NCBI RefSeq assembly: GCF_013385635.1
Contig: NZ_JACAPR010000009.1
Location: 1-64,000 of the forward strand
From: Pseudomonas gingeri
Lineage (GTDB): Bacteria > Pseudomonadota > Gammaproteobacteria > Pseudomonadales > Pseudomonadaceae
Direction: 5' to 3'
Length of the DNA stretch: 64,000 bases
The position numbers and the translations under genes were made by a program. Positions 37,462 through 47,307 of the stretch are shown here, piece after piece. The stretch's first letter is position 1. Each line of letters opens with the position of its first letter. Under the pieces are notes generated by a model. That model was not told the DNA's origin and did no database searches. It saw nothing but the letters and a program-made list of their open reading frames with translations.

Positions 37462-39591
37462 CTAGAAACTCATGTCCACCTTGCTCCAGAAGGTCCGGCC
37501 CGGTTCGTTGATGGCTCGCGGGTCATTGGCCGGGTAGCCGAACCCGGCGTTGCCCGCCAGGTTCAGGTGTTCGGCGTAGGCTTTATTGAACAGGTTGTCG
37601 ACGCCGGCACTGAGCTTCAGGTGCTGGTTGACCCGGTATGCGCCGTTGAGGGAGAACACGCTGAAGCCGGCACTTTTCGAGAAATCCTTGCCGACCACGT
37701 TGCCCTTGTCCTGGTCGATGCGGTTCTGCGCCGCGACCACTCGCCACAAGGCTCCGGCACTCCAGTCATCCTGGCTGTAGGTCAGGCCGATGCGACTGTC
37801 CAGCGGCGGCATCTGTGGCAGGGCCTTGCCGTCGCTGGTGTTCTTGCCCCACGCATAGGCCAGGGTCGCGTCGGCCTTCCAGTTCGAGGTCAGCTGGTAA
37901 GCCGCCCCGAGTTCACCCCCCATGATCCGCGCATCGACGTTCTGCGCCTGTGAGGTCATGCCCATCATGCCGGGCTGGTAGTTGAACAGGATGAAGTCAC
38001 GTACCTGGCCGACGTAGCCCGAGGCCCAGGCTTCCAGCTCGGCGGTCTTGTATTGCAGGCCGAAGTCCAGTTGCGTGGTCTTCTCCGGCTTGATCGCGGC
38101 AAAGGCATTGACCGAACCGCTGGGGCCGCTATCGGGCGAGAACAGCTCCCAGTAGTCCGGGAAACGCTCCGCGTGGCCGAGTCCGGCATAGAGTGTCGTC
38201 GGGCTGTCGGCGAGGTCGTGTTCATAACGCATGAAACCGCTGGGCAGGGTATCGGCGCGAGTGTCGCCGGCCGTCGGGTTCGGCCGGGTGCCCATGCCGG
38301 AACCGCTGGTCTGGCGCAAGTCCCTGGCTGAAGCCCGGTCCAGGCGAGCCCCGCTGATCAGGCGGTCACGCTCGGCGGCGTACCAGGTCAGTTCGCCGAA
38401 AACCCCGTAGTTGTGGAACTCGGCGTCCTTGGTCCGTGGCAGTGCCTTGTAGGTGTCGATCCCCATGCTGCTGCGTTCGCGGTGCTCGTTGGTCTGGGCA
38501 TCGACACCGCCGATCAACTGCCAGTCGGCCCAGAGCCAGGTGGCCTTGAGCCGCGCACCGAGAGTCCGGCGATCGACATTGGAAGCCATGGGCCCGGCCA
38601 TCATCCCGGTGCCGGAGGGTTGCCGCAGGCTGTAGTTGTCCATCACATGATCGGCGTAGTTGTAGTAGACCTGGGCCTCGAGCTTGTCGAGCACCCCGCC
38701 GAGGTTCGACTTCTCGAAGCGCAGGCCGAGGCTTTCGCGCTTGAACTGCGAACCGTCCATGCCCCGTCCGGCGTAACGGGCTTCACCGTCGCCCTTGCCG
38801 GCGGTGAGCTCCAGCAGGGTGTCGGCGTCCGGGGTCCAGCCGAGTGCGACATCGCCGTTCCACTTGTCGTAGCGCGAGGGCACGGTGTCGTTGTGACCCT
38901 CCCTGTAGTCGTCGGAATGGGCCTGGTTGCCGATCACCCGGACGTAGCCGAGGGGCCCGCCGGCCGCGGCATCCAGAACTTTGTCGAAGCGGCCGTTGGA
39001 GCCCGCGAGGACACTGGCATTGACTCGTGTGCCGAGTTCGCCGAACTGCTCCGGCTCGCGGTCGAAGAGGATGGTCCCGGCGGAGGCGCCCGGACCCCAG
39101 AGTACGGTTTGCGGGCCCTTGATCACGGTCAGCTTGTCGTAGGTTTCCGGCGAGATATAGGAGGTGGGCGCGTCCATCCGCCCGGGGCAGGCGCCGAGCA
39201 TCATGCCGCCGTTGCTGAGGATATTCAGGCGTGAGCCGAACATTCCGCGCAGCACCGGGTCGCCGTTGGTGCCGCCATTGCGCACCAGGGCGAAGCCGGG
39301 AATGGTCTTGAGATAGTCGCCGCCGTCGCTGGCCGGTACGGGCTGGCGCGGGTCCTTGGGGTTGGTGACGATCGTCAGTGGCGAGCTGGGGGCGACCCCG
39401 GTAATCACCGTTGGACTGATTTCCCGGGGCGGGTGTTCGTGATCGTCGGGCATCTCGGCGGCGAACACACCCGGCGCCAGGAGTGCTCCGCACACGAGCA
39501 CGCCGGCCTGGCGCAAACGGCCGCGAGGTTCGTTCAGTACAAAAGGGGGTGTCGCCCGGGCAGCGCGCAGGCGAGTTTTTGCAGTGGACAT
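37462..39591 (-). CDS. oprC: TonB-dependent copper receptor OprC
   Basis: A 709-residue outer-membrane copper receptor. OprC of P. aeruginosa binds Cu through a CxxxM pair and an HxM pair; here the first is Cys135-Met139 (LGACPGRMDAP) and the second His315-Met317 (YADHVMDNY), both preserved. Plug domain (PVLRGMFGSRLNILSNGGMM) and terminal Phe are present. The start is ATG 39591 (MSTAKTRLRA) with GGA spacing; the TTG six codons upstream is rejected. Met-rich loops (GTGMMAGPMAS, GMMGMTS) also fit copper. Confidence 0.95.
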   Translation of the reverse strand: MSTAKTRLRAARATPPFVLNEPRGRLRQAGVLVCGALLAPGVFAAEMPDDHEHPPREISPTVITGVAPSSPLTIVTNPKDPRQPVPASDGGDYLKTIPGFALVRNGGTNGDPVLRGMFGSRLNILSNGGMMLGACPGRMDAPTSYISPETYDKLTVIKGPQTVLWGPGASAGTILFDREPEQFGELGTRVNASVLAGSNGRFDKVLDAAAGGPLGYVRVIGNQAHSDDYREGHNDTVPSRYDKWNGDVALGWTPDADTLLELTAGKGDGEARYAGRGMDGSQFKRESLGLRFEKSNLGGVLDKLEAQVYYNYADHVMDNYSLRQPSGTGMMAGPMASNVDRRTLGARLKATWLWADWQLIGGVDAQTNEHRERSSMGIDTYKALPRTKDAEFHNYGVFGELTWYAAERDRLISGARLDRASARDLRQTSGSGMGTRPNPTAGDTRADTLPSGFMRYEHDLADSPTTLYAGLGHAERFPDYWELFSPDSGPSGSVNAFAAIKPEKTTQLDFGLQYKTAELEAWASGYVGQVRDFILFNYQPGMMGMTSQAQNVDARIMGGELGAAYQLTSNWKADATLAYAWGKNTSDGKALPQMPPLDSRIGLTYSQDDWSAGALWRVVAAQNRIDQDKGNVVGKDFSKSAGFSVFSLNGAYRVNQHLKLSAGVDNLFNKAYAEHLNLAGNAGFGYPANDPRAINEPGRTFWSKVDMSF

Positions 39592-39645
39592 AAGCGTTCC
39601 ATCATTCAAGCGAATACAACACGGCCACCGCGCTACGGCTGTTTC

Positions 39646-40113
39646 TTACAGCGCAGGCTGGCCGGGTGAGAGGTTGGTCCTGGCTTGAAGGACGGTGGGC
39701 GGGGCGCGGCTACGGGCGCCTGGGAAGGTGGTCTGCCGGGCATGGCCCAGGCGCGGAAGGGGGATGGGCAGGGAGGTCGGTCGAGGTCCGTCGAGGGCGG
39801 CGAAGCTCAGGCTCTGGGGCAGGGCCGGGCAACTGAACAGCAGGCTGCAGTAACCGCATTTTTCCCAGAGCGCATGATGCTCGGCACCGTTCTGCTGATG
39901 CTCGCCAGCGTCCTGCCCTGCTTGCGCGGTGTCATGCCCCGGCATGTCCATGGGCATTGCCATGTCCATCGTCATCGACATGGCGTGATGATCCATCGGC
40001 ATCGCCTGGGAAATCAGCGGACCGATAAAGATCATCAACATGGCGAACAGGCTCAACCAGCTGCCACGGGCCTGGGCACGGGAGTGGTTGGACCTGGGAC
40101 GGGACGCGCGCAT
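39646..40113 (-). CDS. DUF2946 protein with Met/His-rich copper-binding-like segment
   Basis: A 155-residue DUF2946 protein. It has one N-terminal helix (LSLFAMLMIFIGPLISQAMP) followed by a Met/His cluster (MDHHAMSMTMDMAMPMDMPG) and a CGYCSLLFSC cysteine motif. These point to periplasmic Cu(I) binding between the PCu(A)C chaperone and OprC genes. ATG 40113 is used since the alternative upstream start is TTG. Confidence 0.75.
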   Translation of the reverse strand: MRASRPRSNHSRAQARGSWLSLFAMLMIFIGPLISQAMPMDHHAMSMTMDMAMPMDMPGHDTAQAGQDAGEHQQNGAEHHALWEKCGYCSLLFSCPALPQSLSFAALDGPRPTSLPIPLPRLGHARQTTFPGARSRAPPTVLQARTNLSPGQPAL

Positions 40114-40134
40114 GGCGTTCAACCGATCGGGTGG

Positions 40135-40620
40135 TTATTGAGCGTGCATAGGTGACATGTCGGAAGCAGCGTCGGGGGCCTGCTTCTGTACCGAGACTTC
40201 GACCGTGACGTCGCCGGCCTTTTCGAAATGCAGAGTCAACGGGAAGTGCTTGCCGTCCCGGAGCGGGCTGCGGTCCTTGAGGTCGAGCAACATCACATGG
40301 TAGGCCATGGGGGCGAACCTCACCTCGCCCTTGGCCGGCACGTCGACGCCCGGTACCTGTTGCATCTTCATCAGGTCGCCCTGCATCACGTGTTCATGCA
40401 GTTCGGCCTTTTCGGCGATGGGGGTGTCGACGCCCGTCAGGCGGTCAGCCGTCGGGCCCTGGTTATGGATGATGAAATAGGCGGCCACGGTAGGGGCGTT
40501 GGGCGGCAGTTCCTGGGACCACGGATGGTTGATCTGCAACTGACCGACGCTGAATTCATGGGCATCGGCAAAACCGACGGGCAGCAGCAACGCGGCCAGG
40601 AGCAGGGCATTCTTGAGCAT
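40135..40620 (-). CDS. periplasmic copper chaperone PCu(A)C
   Basis: A 161-residue DUF461/PCu(A)C chaperone, known to deliver Cu(I) to cytochrome oxidase. Signal peptide to FADA-HEF; the family motif H(M)x10Mx21HxM is present as HEHVMQGDLMKMQQV and, near the end, RFAPMAYHVMLLDL. A Met/His tail (DMSPMHAQ) could add binding. GGAGA precedes ATG 40620; the upstream open frame is not used. Confidence 0.93.
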   Translation of the reverse strand: MLKNALLLAALLLPVGFADAHEFSVGQLQINHPWSQELPPNAPTVAAYFIIHNQGPTADRLTGVDTPIAEKAELHEHVMQGDLMKMQQVPGVDVPAKGEVRFAPMAYHVMLLDLKDRSPLRDGKHFPLTLHFEKAGDVTVEVSVQKQAPDAASDMSPMHAQ

Positions 40621-40667
40621 GGGTGTTCTCCATAACGATTCGAAACGCAAAAGGGGACGAGTGCGAA

Positions 40668-41072
40668 TCAGACGTCTGGAGAGGCGCGGGGATTGAGTGA
40701 GGGCCACTGCTGGCGAGGTGTCGGGGAGTCGACAGGGGGCATGAAATGGCCGGGACTGCTTTGCGGCCCGGCGACTGCCAACTGGGGGATATGCCCGGGT
40801 AATGCCACCAGCGGTGCGGAGCCGGAGCAGCACCAGCAGTGCTGCATCGTCGAGTGATCGTCGTTCGGCGGCGTGTTCTGCTCCAGCTTGCCGATGGCGA
40901 TGGCGACGAGCTTGGTGCCGCTGGCCGAGCAGAAACTGCCCCAGAGCAGTTGTTCGGAAGCGGAGCGATCCGGTGATGACGCCATGACCCCGGAAATCGG
41001 CATGGCGAGCAGATTGAACAGCACTGCGCAGCAGGCGATCCAGGTAGCTACTGCGAGCCGTTGTCGGGACAT
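40668..41072 (-). CDS. DUF2946 protein, first gene of the copper module
   Basis: A 134-residue DUF2946 relative with an N-terminal hydrophobic segment (ATWIACCAVLFNLLAMPISG) and a Cys/His motif (HSTMQHCWCCSGSAPL). It heads the leftward order DUF2946, PCu(A)C, DUF2946, oprC, PepSY, separated by small gaps, so the module likely has one promoter in the 194-base region upstream. The function of DUF2946 is unproven. Confidence 0.78.
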   Translation of the reverse strand: MSRQRLAVATWIACCAVLFNLLAMPISGVMASSPDRSASEQLLWGSFCSASGTKLVAIAIGKLEQNTPPNDDHSTMQHCWCCSGSAPLVALPGHIPQLAVAGPQSSPGHFMPPVDSPTPRQQWPSLNPRASPDV

Positions 41073-41170
41073 GGAAGGGTTCCGTCAGATGTTTCAAAAC
41101 GATGGGTTATTTAGCCTGAACGTCCTTCATAAGTAAAAGCAGGCGCTGCGGTGAAAGGTCGCAAGGCCTT

Positions 41171-41186
41171 ACAGGACGTGTCCTGT
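41171..41186. promoter_or_regulatory. perfect inverted repeat upstream of the copper module
   Basis: ACAGGAC-GT-GTCCTGT is a perfect dyad about 100 bases before the first DUF2946 start. It is not flanked by a T tract, so an operator is more likely than a terminator. No known copper-regulator consensus could be assigned to it. Confidence 0.45.
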
Positions 41187-41266
41187 GAATGCTTACGGGG
41201 AAGCGTAGCAGTCCCTGGCGTGATGGCTGGACGCAAAGGGTTTCGCGGGCGAACTGATGACTCGTC

Positions 41267-41989
41267 TTATTGAAGGGCAATTGCCAACGCCGCAAGTGTT
41301 TCCCCAAGCGTGCGGAACTCGCGTGTCGCGTCCGGCAGTACGGGGCGCTTGAGGATCAGTACCGGTAGCGAGCGTTCGCGGGCCACTTGCAGCTTGGGTT
41401 CGGTCGCGCTGCTGCCGCTGTTCTTGCTGATCAGCACATCGATGGCGCGACGCTCGAACAGCGCTCGCTCATCCTCCAGATGGAACGGGCCGCGGGCGCC
41501 GATCACTTCGCAGCGCGGGTTGCCGGGATACTCGTCGAGTGCCCGCAGGGTCCAGAACTGTCCGGCGGGGATTTCATCCAGGTGCTGCAGCGGCTCGCGA
41601 CCAAGGGTGAACAGCGGTCGCTTGAACGGTTCCAGGGCGTCGACCAGTTCGGCCCAGTCCGCGACTTCCCGCCAGTCGTCCCCCGGCTCGGCCACCCAGG
41701 CCGGGCGACGCAATGCCCAGCAGGCAATGCCGCTGATAGCTGCCGCGGCGACCGCATTGCGGCTGATCTGTGCGGCATAGGGATGGGTGGCGTCCAGCAA
41801 CAGATCGATGCCTGCTTCGTGGATAAAACGCGCCAGTCCCTCGGCCCCGCCATAACCGCCGACCCGCACCTGGCAGCGCAGGTCGCCGGGCACCCGGCCG
41901 ACTCCCGCCAGGCTGTAGATATGTTCCGGCCCCAGCGTACGGGCAATCGCCAGGGCTTCGGTCACGCCACCCAGCAGCAATATCTTCAT
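41267..41989 (-). CDS. cobK: precorrin-6A reductase CobK
   Basis: A 240-residue CobK/CbiJ enzyme that reduces precorrin-6A to dihydro-precorrin-6 with NADPH in corrin synthesis. The Rossmann entry is [17 protein letters not shown], followed by [17 protein letters not shown] and [17 protein letters not shown] family motifs. ATG 41989 overlaps the cbiD stop, so the longer frame is excluded. Confidence 0.95.
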   Translation of the reverse strand: MKILLLGGVTEALAIARTLGPEHIYSLAGVGRVPGDLRCQVRVGGYGGAEGLARFIHEAGIDLLLDATHPYAAQISRNAVAAAAISGIACWALRRPAWVAEPGDDWREVADWAELVDALEPFKRPLFTLGREPLQHLDEIPAGQFWTLRALDEYPGNPRCEVIGARGPFHLEDERALFERRAIDVLISKNSGSSATEPKLQVARERSLPVLILKRPVLPDATREFRTLGETLAALAIALQ

Positions 41990-43083
41990 TGGAAAGTTCC
42001 CGCATGGCCAACGACACCACCCTGGCGATCGATGGCGAAGACTTCGACCTGTACCTGTGCCGGCACCACGCTGCGGGCAAAATCCAGCGCGTGCTGGCAG
42101 ACCGCGTCGCCGAGGGCGATTCCCGCCGCGCTGGCCATGGCGAGCGCCTGCTGGCTGGTATTGGCCTGGCGGATGGCGGCCTGCAAGGTGTCGTCGGCAC
42201 CTACCGCCGCGGCCCATTCGGCGAGTTGCGGCAGGTCGATGCTCGAATGCCGGCTGTGCAGGTCCATGTGTCCGGCCGCCAGCTTGCTGATCTTGCCGAA
42301 GCCGCCGCACAGGCTCAATTTATCCACAGGCACTTTGCGCACGTGCTTGAGCACGGCGCCGACGAAGTCGCCCATTTCGATCAGGGCGATCTCCGGCAGG
42401 TTGTACACGCGGCGCATGGTGTCTTCGCTGGCGTTGCCGGTGCAGGCGGCGATATGCAGGTAGCCGTTGGTCTTGGCGACGTCGATACCCTGGTGGATCG
42501 AGGCGATGTAGGCCGCGCAGGAGAACGGCCGGACAATGCCGCTGGTGCCGAGGATCGACAGCCCGCCGAGAATGCCCAGGCGCGGGTTCATGGTCTTCAG
42601 GGCCAGTGCCTCGCCGCCCTCGACATTGACAGTCACCGAGAACCCGCCGGCATAAGCGTGCTCGGTCGCCAGTTGCAGCAGATGGTCGCTGATCATCTTG
42701 CGCGGCACCGGGTTGATCGCCGGTTCGCCCACCGGTAGTACCAGGCCGGGGCGCGTCACGGTGCCGACGCCGGTGCCCGCGTGAAACCGCACGCCGGGCT
42801 CGGCGATCAGGCGCACCCGCGAATACAGCAGGGCACCGTGGGTGACATCCGGATCGTCGCCGGCATCCTTGAGGGTCCCGGCTTCGGCGCCGTCTTCGTG
42901 CAGGCGGCAGAACTCCAGGCGCATCTCGACCTGCTTGCCCTTGGGCAGGATGATTTGCACGGCATCGTGGCGGATACCGGTCAGCAGCAGCCGCGCCGCC
43001 GCCAGCGAGGTGGCGGTGGCACAGCTGCCGGTGGTCAGGCCGCTGCGCAGGGGCGCGGGTTGTTCGGCGGTTTCGTCACGCAT
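41986..43083 (-). CDS. cbiD: cobalt-precorrin-5B C1-methyltransferase CbiD
   Basis: A 365-residue CbiD protein, the SAM-dependent methylase acting on C1 during ring contraction. The N-terminal [20 protein letters not shown] and the internal [19 protein letters not shown] and [20 protein letters not shown] motifs are characteristic. CbiD is a mark of the anaerobic-type pathway but is found alongside CobG in Pseudomonas. It is translationally coupled to cobK. Confidence 0.95.
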   Translation of the reverse strand: MRDETAEQPAPLRSGLTTGSCATATSLAAARLLLTGIRHDAVQIILPKGKQVEMRLEFCRLHEDGAEAGTLKDAGDDPDVTHGALLYSRVRLIAEPGVRFHAGTGVGTVTRPGLVLPVGEPAINPVPRKMISDHLLQLATEHAYAGGFSVTVNVEGGEALALKTMNPRLGILGGLSILGTSGIVRPFSCAAYIASIHQGIDVAKTNGYLHIAACTGNASEDTMRRVYNLPEIALIEMGDFVGAVLKHVRKVPVDKLSLCGGFGKISKLAAGHMDLHSRHSSIDLPQLAEWAAAVGADDTLQAAIRQANTSQQALAMASAAGIALGDAVCQHALDFARSVVPAQVQVEVFAIDRQGGVVGHAGTFQ

Positions 43084-43116
43084 CAGGGATCACCTGTCGC
43101 TGCTGACTGGCGGACG

Positions 43117-43144
43117 TCATCGCTGGCAAGCCAGCTCCCACAAG
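43117..43144. repeat. REP singlet between cobL and cbiD
   Basis: TCATCGCTGGCAAGCCAGCT followed by CCCACAAG, a right-type half, in the 84-base gap of this leftward arm. Confidence 0.85.
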
Positions 43145-43167
43145 GGATCTTTGTTTGTCCATGCGGC

Positions 43168-44370
43168 TCAAGGCTTGACCGCATCGAGCAGGGTGATCGG
43201 CAGCGCCTGGCGCCAGGTATCGAAGTCGCCCAGGGGTTGGGCCTGGGCGATATGGATACGGGTCAGTTCGCCGCCATGGGTTTGCCGCCAGTTCATCAGG
43301 AGCATTTCGCTTTGCAGGGTCACGGCATTGGCCACCAGGCGTCCACCGGGCTTGAGCCGGGCCCAGCAGGTGTCCAGCACGCCGGGGCGGGTCACGCCGC
43401 CGCCGATAAAGATCGCGTCCGGTGGCTCCAGCTCCGCCAGGGCCTCGGGAGCGCTGCCGCGCGCCAGGCGCAGGCCGGGTACGCCGAGGGCATCGCGGTT
43501 GTGTTCGATCAGTTGCTGGCGACCCTCGTCCGTCTCGATGGCAATGGCCCGGCAACTCGGGTGGGTGCGCATCCATTCGATGCCGATGGAGCCGCTGCCG
43601 GCGCCGACATCCCACAGCAGTTCGCCTGGCACCGGGGCGAGGCGGGCCAGGGTGATGGCGCGGACGTCGCGCTTGGTCAACTGGCCGTCGTGGCGGAAAG
43701 CCGAGTCCGGCAGCCCGCCGATCCGCGACAGGCGCGGCGTCGTCGGGTCGGCCAGGCAGTCGATGGCAACCAGGTTGAGCTTGGCGATGGAGGGTTCCTG
43801 CCAGGTGTCGGCCACTCCGTCGACACGCCGTTCCAGTGGACCGCCAAGGTGTTCCAGCACGCTGATACGGCTCGGCCCGAAACCCCGCTCGCGGAGCAGG
43901 GCGACGATCGCGGCGGGACTTTGCCCGTCATTGCTCAGGACCAGCAGGCGCACGCCCGAGTGCAGCTGTGCAGTCAGGGCCGCGACCGGCCGCGCCACCA
44001 CCGACAGGCACACCACGTCCTGCAGGGCCCAGCCCAGGCGGGCGGCGGCCAGTGAATAGGCAGAGGGAGCGGGCAGCACCCGCATTTCCTCGCCGCTCAC
44101 CTGGCGCGACAGGCTGGCACCGACGCCGAACAGCATCGGGTCACCGCTCGCCAGCACGCAGACCGGTGTGCCACGCAGGGCCAGCACCGGGTCGAGGGAA
44201 AACGGACTTGGCCAGGCCTGGCGTTCGGCCCGGATGCATACCGGCAGCAGGTCGAGCTGCCGTTGCCCGCCGAATATCCGCGAAGCGCCCAGCAGTGCGC
44301 GCCGGGCATTTTTACCCAGGCCACTGAAGCCGTCTTCACCGATTCCCACTACTGTCAGCCAAGGCGTCAT
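43168..44370 (-). CDS. cobL: precorrin-6Y C5,15-methyltransferase CobL
   Basis: A 400-residue bifunctional enzyme. The CbiE-type tetrapyrrole methylase occupies about 1-200 ([37 protein letters not shown]) and the CbiT-type decarboxylating methylase about 210-400 ([20 protein letters not shown]). Together they methylate C5 and C15 and decarboxylate the acetate side chain at C12. It is first in the leftward arm and diverges from cobG over 117 bases. Confidence 0.96.
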   Translation of the reverse strand: MTPWLTVVGIGEDGFSGLGKNARRALLGASRIFGGQRQLDLLPVCIRAERQAWPSPFSLDPVLALRGTPVCVLASGDPMLFGVGASLSRQVSGEEMRVLPAPSAYSLAAARLGWALQDVVCLSVVARPVAALTAQLHSGVRLLVLSNDGQSPAAIVALLRERGFGPSRISVLEHLGGPLERRVDGVADTWQEPSIAKLNLVAIDCLADPTTPRLSRIGGLPDSAFRHDGQLTKRDVRAITLARLAPVPGELLWDVGAGSGSIGIEWMRTHPSCRAIAIETDEGRQQLIEHNRDALGVPGLRLARGSAPEALAELEPPDAIFIGGGVTRPGVLDTCWARLKPGGRLVANAVTLQSEMLLMNWRQTHGGELTRIHIAQAQPLGDFDTWRQALPITLLDAVKP

Positions 44371-44487
44371 CTAAAATCCTCAAAACGCAGCTGTTCCGAC
44401 GGGCAGTCTTTTCATGCCTTCGGACAAAGCAGGCATAATACCGCGCCTTCGACGGCGAAACGCCTTTCCCTTACTGTCGGTTGCCCC

Positions 44488-45957
44488 TTGAACGAACACC
44501 CGCTTGCCAATGCCATCCGCCCCTCGGCCTGTCCGGGGTTGTTGCGCATCGTCCCGGCACTGGATGGCGGTATCTGTCGGATCAAGCTGGCCGGGGGCGT
44601 TATCAGCGCCGTTCAGGCCCAGGCGGTTGCCGAGGCCGCCGGACGTTACGCCGGTGGGGTGATCGAGGCGACCAATCGGGCCAACTTGCAGATTCGCGGG
44701 ATCGGCGAGCAGCATGCGGACTTGATCGCCACCCTGCTGGCGGCCGGTCTCGGGCCCGACGCCGAGGCAACGGATACCGCGCAAGCTGTGGGAGCCGGGC
44801 TTGCCCGCGAAGCTTCTGGCGGTCTTGAGGGCCTATTCGCGGGCAAGCCCGCTCCCACAGGAGTGCCGATCTCCACAGGGGGGCGGATTTCCACTCTGGC
44901 GCAGACTTCCGGCGCTGATGATGTGCGCAACCTGATGCTCAGCCCGAGTGCCGGTATCGACGCGCAGATGCTGATCGATACGCGCCCCCTCGCCGCGCAG
45001 ATCCTCGCCACGCTGCAGGGCCACATGCGCTTGCATGAATTGTCAGCCAAGTTCGCGCTGCAACTCGACGGCGGTGAAGCCCTGGCGATGCTCGAACATC
45101 CCCATGACCTATGGCTGTCGGCGCTGTTGATCGAGGACCGGCCGTACCTGGCATTCGGTCTCGCCGGTTGCCCGGCCCATGACACCGCTTTGGCCGCAGT
45201 GCCTCTGGAGCACGGTCACGGGTTGGTGGTGGCGGTGCTGGAACTGTTCCTCGACCTGGCCCGGCCGGAGCAGACGCGCATGCGCCATTTGCTGGCCGAG
45301 GTGCCGGTCGAGTCGTTCCTGGCGCAGTTGTCCGCGCGGCTCGATGTTGCGCTGACGCCCGTCCCGCACTGGCAACGATCCGGCGCCACGGGCCTGCGGC
45401 ATATCGGTACTTATCCACAGCGGCAGCCGGACCTGGTGCATATCGGCGCGGTGTTCCCCTTGGGACGCCTCGATGCGGCCATGCTCGACGGTGTGGCTCG
45501 GGTGGCGCTGCAGCAGGGCGATGGCAGCCTGCGCCTGACGCCCTGGCAAAGCCTGCTGCTACCCAATATCCGCCGGCAGGACGCGGCGCGCGTCAGCGCC
45601 CGGCTGCACCAACTCGGCCTGCTCTGCGACGCCGGGCAGGCGCTGGCGCGGATCATCGCCTGCACCGGGGCCGGCGGCTGCGCCAAGGGCCTGGCCGACA
45701 CCAAGGCCGATGCCCGGCTGCTGGCGACTTTACTGCCGGGACGGGCCCAGGGCGTGCACCTGTCCGGTTGTGGCCGCTCCTGTGCCGCGGCCCATGTGGC
45801 GCCGAGCACGCTGCTGGCGGTTTCGCCCGGCCATTACGACCTCTATTTACGCGATGCGGCCCAGCCCGGCTTCGGCCTGCTGCACGCGCGCAACCTTACT
45901 ATTGATGCGGCGGGCGCGTTGCTCGAAGCCCGCTCACGGAGCAGTACCGATGATTGA
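44488..45957 (+). CDS. cobG: precorrin-3B synthase CobG carrying an in-frame REPIN
   Basis: CobG is the oxygen-using monooxygenase of aerobic corrin synthesis. It resembles sulfite reductase and holds a 4Fe-4S cluster; the ligands are visible as CTGAGGCAKGLADTK and GVHLSGCGRSCAAAH. The N-terminal half starts LNEHPLANAIRPSACPGLLR, which reads from a TTG at 44488 as no better start exists in frame. Residues about 101-124 are encoded by a REPIN (VGAGLAREASGG and GKPAPTG). The frame stays open, so the enzyme may tolerate a loop insertion between its two halves. The stop overlaps cobH. Confidence 0.9.
   Translation: MNEHPLANAIRPSACPGLLRIVPALDGGICRIKLAGGVISAVQAQAVAEAAGRYAGGVIEATNRANLQIRGIGEQHADLIATLLAAGLGPDAEATDTAQAVGAGLAREASGGLEGLFAGKPAPTGVPISTGGRISTLAQTSGADDVRNLMLSPSAGIDAQMLIDTRPLAAQILATLQGHMRLHELSAKFALQLDGGEALAMLEHPHDLWLSALLIEDRPYLAFGLAGCPAHDTALAAVPLEHGHGLVVAVLELFLDLARPEQTRMRHLLAEVPVESFLAQLSARLDVALTPVPHWQRSGATGLRHIGTYPQRQPDLVHIGAVFPLGRLDAAMLDGVARVALQQGDGSLRLTPWQSLLLPNIRRQDAARVSARLHQLGLLCDAGQALARIIACTGAGGCAKGLADTKADARLLATLLPGRAQGVHLSGCGRSCAAAHVAPSTLLAVSPGHYDLYLRDAAQPGFGLLHARNLTIDAAGALLEARSRSSTDD
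44787..44860. repeat. REPIN inserted within cobG coding sequence
   Basis: A complete REPIN: TGTGGGAGCCGGGCTTGCCC on the left and GGGCAAGCCCGCTCCCACAG on the right. REPINs are normally extragenic; this one lies wholly inside a reading frame and introduces no stop. Confidence 0.92.
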
Positions 45958-46576
45958 TTACATCCGCGATGGTCAGGAGATCTATCGCAATTCCTTCGCG
46001 ATCATTCGCGCGGAAGCGAACCTGGCGCGTATTCCCGCCGACCTCGAAAAACTCGCCGTGCGAGTCATCCACGCCTGCGGCATGGTCGATGCCATCGACG
46101 GCCTGCAGTTTTCGCCGGGTGCCGGCAAGGCCGGACGCGATGCCCTGGCCGCTGGCGCGCCGATTCTGTGTGACGCGCGGATGGTCTCCGAAGGCATCAC
46201 TCGTGCACGCCTGCCGGCGAACAACCCGGTGATCTGCACCCTGCGTGACGAGCGAGTGCCTGAGCTGGCGCGGGAGCAGGGCAACACCCGTTCGGCGGTG
46301 GCCCTGGAACTATGGCGGCCGCATCTGGAAGGCAGCGTGGTGGTGATCGGCAATGCCCCGACCGCTCTGTTCTACCTGTTGGAAATGCTTGATGCGGGTG
46401 CGCCGAAGCCGGCACTGATCCTCGGTTTCCCGGTGGGCTTCGTCGGTGCCGCCGAATCCAAGGCGATGCTTGCCGCCGACAGCCGGGGCGTGCCGTTCGT
46501 GATCATGCAAGGCCGCCTGGGCGGCAGCGCCATGGCCGCCGCCGCCGTCAATGCCCTCGCCACGGAGGTCGAATGA
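45950..46576 (+). CDS. cobH: precorrin-8X methylmutase CobH
   Basis: A 208-residue CobH/CbiC enzyme moving the C11 methyl to C12 to give hydrogenobyrinate. Sequence blocks [32 protein letters not shown] (with the catalytic His) and [16 protein letters not shown] are all present. ATG 45950 overlaps cobG by eight bases. Confidence 0.96.
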   Translation: MIDYIRDGQEIYRNSFAIIRAEANLARIPADLEKLAVRVIHACGMVDAIDGLQFSPGAGKAGRDALAAGAPILCDARMVSEGITRARLPANNPVICTLRDERVPELAREQGNTRSAVALELWRPHLEGSVVVIGNAPTALFYLLEMLDAGAPKPALILGFPVGFVGAAESKAMLAADSRGVPFVIMQGRLGGSAMAAAAVNALATEVE

Positions 46577-47307
46577 TGCAGCAGCCTGGACGTCTGATCG
46601 GCCTCGGCGTGGGGCCGGGTGATCCGGAACTGATCACCGTGAAGGCGCTGCGTCTGCTGCGCGAATCCCCCGTGGTGGCGTACTTCGTGGCCAAGGGCAA
46701 GAAGGGCAATGCCTTCGGCATCATCGAAGCGCACCTGCAGCAGGCCCAGACCCTGTTGCCGCTGGTCTACCCGGTGACCACCGAAGCCTTGCCCGCACCG
46801 CTGTCCTATGAACAGGTGATCAGCGACTTCTACGACGAGGCCGGCCTGGAAGTGGCCGCGCACCTGGATGCCGGCCGCGATGTGGCGGTGATCTGCGAAG
46901 GTGATCCGTTCTTCTACGGTTCCTACATGTACCTGCACGACCGCCTGGCCGAGCGCTATGACGCCGAGGTGATTCCCGGGGTGTGCTCGATGCTCGGTGG
47001 CGCTTCGGTGCTCGGTGTGCCGCTGGTGTACCGCAACCAGAGTCTGTCGGTGCTGTCCGGCGTGCTGCCCCATGACGAACTCAAACGGCGCCTGGCCGAT
47101 GCCGATGCGGCGGTGATCATGAAACTGGGACGCAACTTCCACAAGGTGCGCCAGGTCCTCGAAGAGCTGGGCCTGGCCGGCCGCGCGCTGTATGTGGAGC
47201 GGGCGACCATGGTCAACCAGAAGATCGTCGCGCTCGATGAGGTCGAGCCGATGTCCTCGCCATACTTCTCGCTGATCATCGTGCCCGGCGAACGGTGGCA
47301 GGGATGA
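46573..47307 (+). CDS. cobI: precorrin-2 C20-methyltransferase CobI
   Basis: A 244-residue tetrapyrrole methylase. The [23 protein letters not shown]-site signature is at the N-terminus, and [20 protein letters not shown] and [20 protein letters not shown] match CobI/CbiL. Four-base overlaps connect it to cobH and cobJ, so the rightward arm is one translational unit. Confidence 0.96.
   Translation: MMQQPGRLIGLGVGPGDPELITVKALRLLRESPVVAYFVAKGKKGNAFGIIEAHLQQAQTLLPLVYPVTTEALPAPLSYEQVISDFYDEAGLEVAAHLDAGRDVAVICEGDPFFYGSYMYLHDRLAERYDAEVIPGVCSMLGGASVLGVPLVYRNQSLSVLSGVLPHDELKRRLADADAAVIMKLGRNFHKVRQVLEELGLAGRALYVERATMVNQKIVALDEVEPMSSPYFSLIIVPGERWQG

Noticed and set aside
44371..44487. Cobalamin riboswitch between cobL and cobG
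   Set aside because: No B12-box-like GCCACTG segment or accompanying stems were found; the same check failed upstream of the TonB receptors and copper module.
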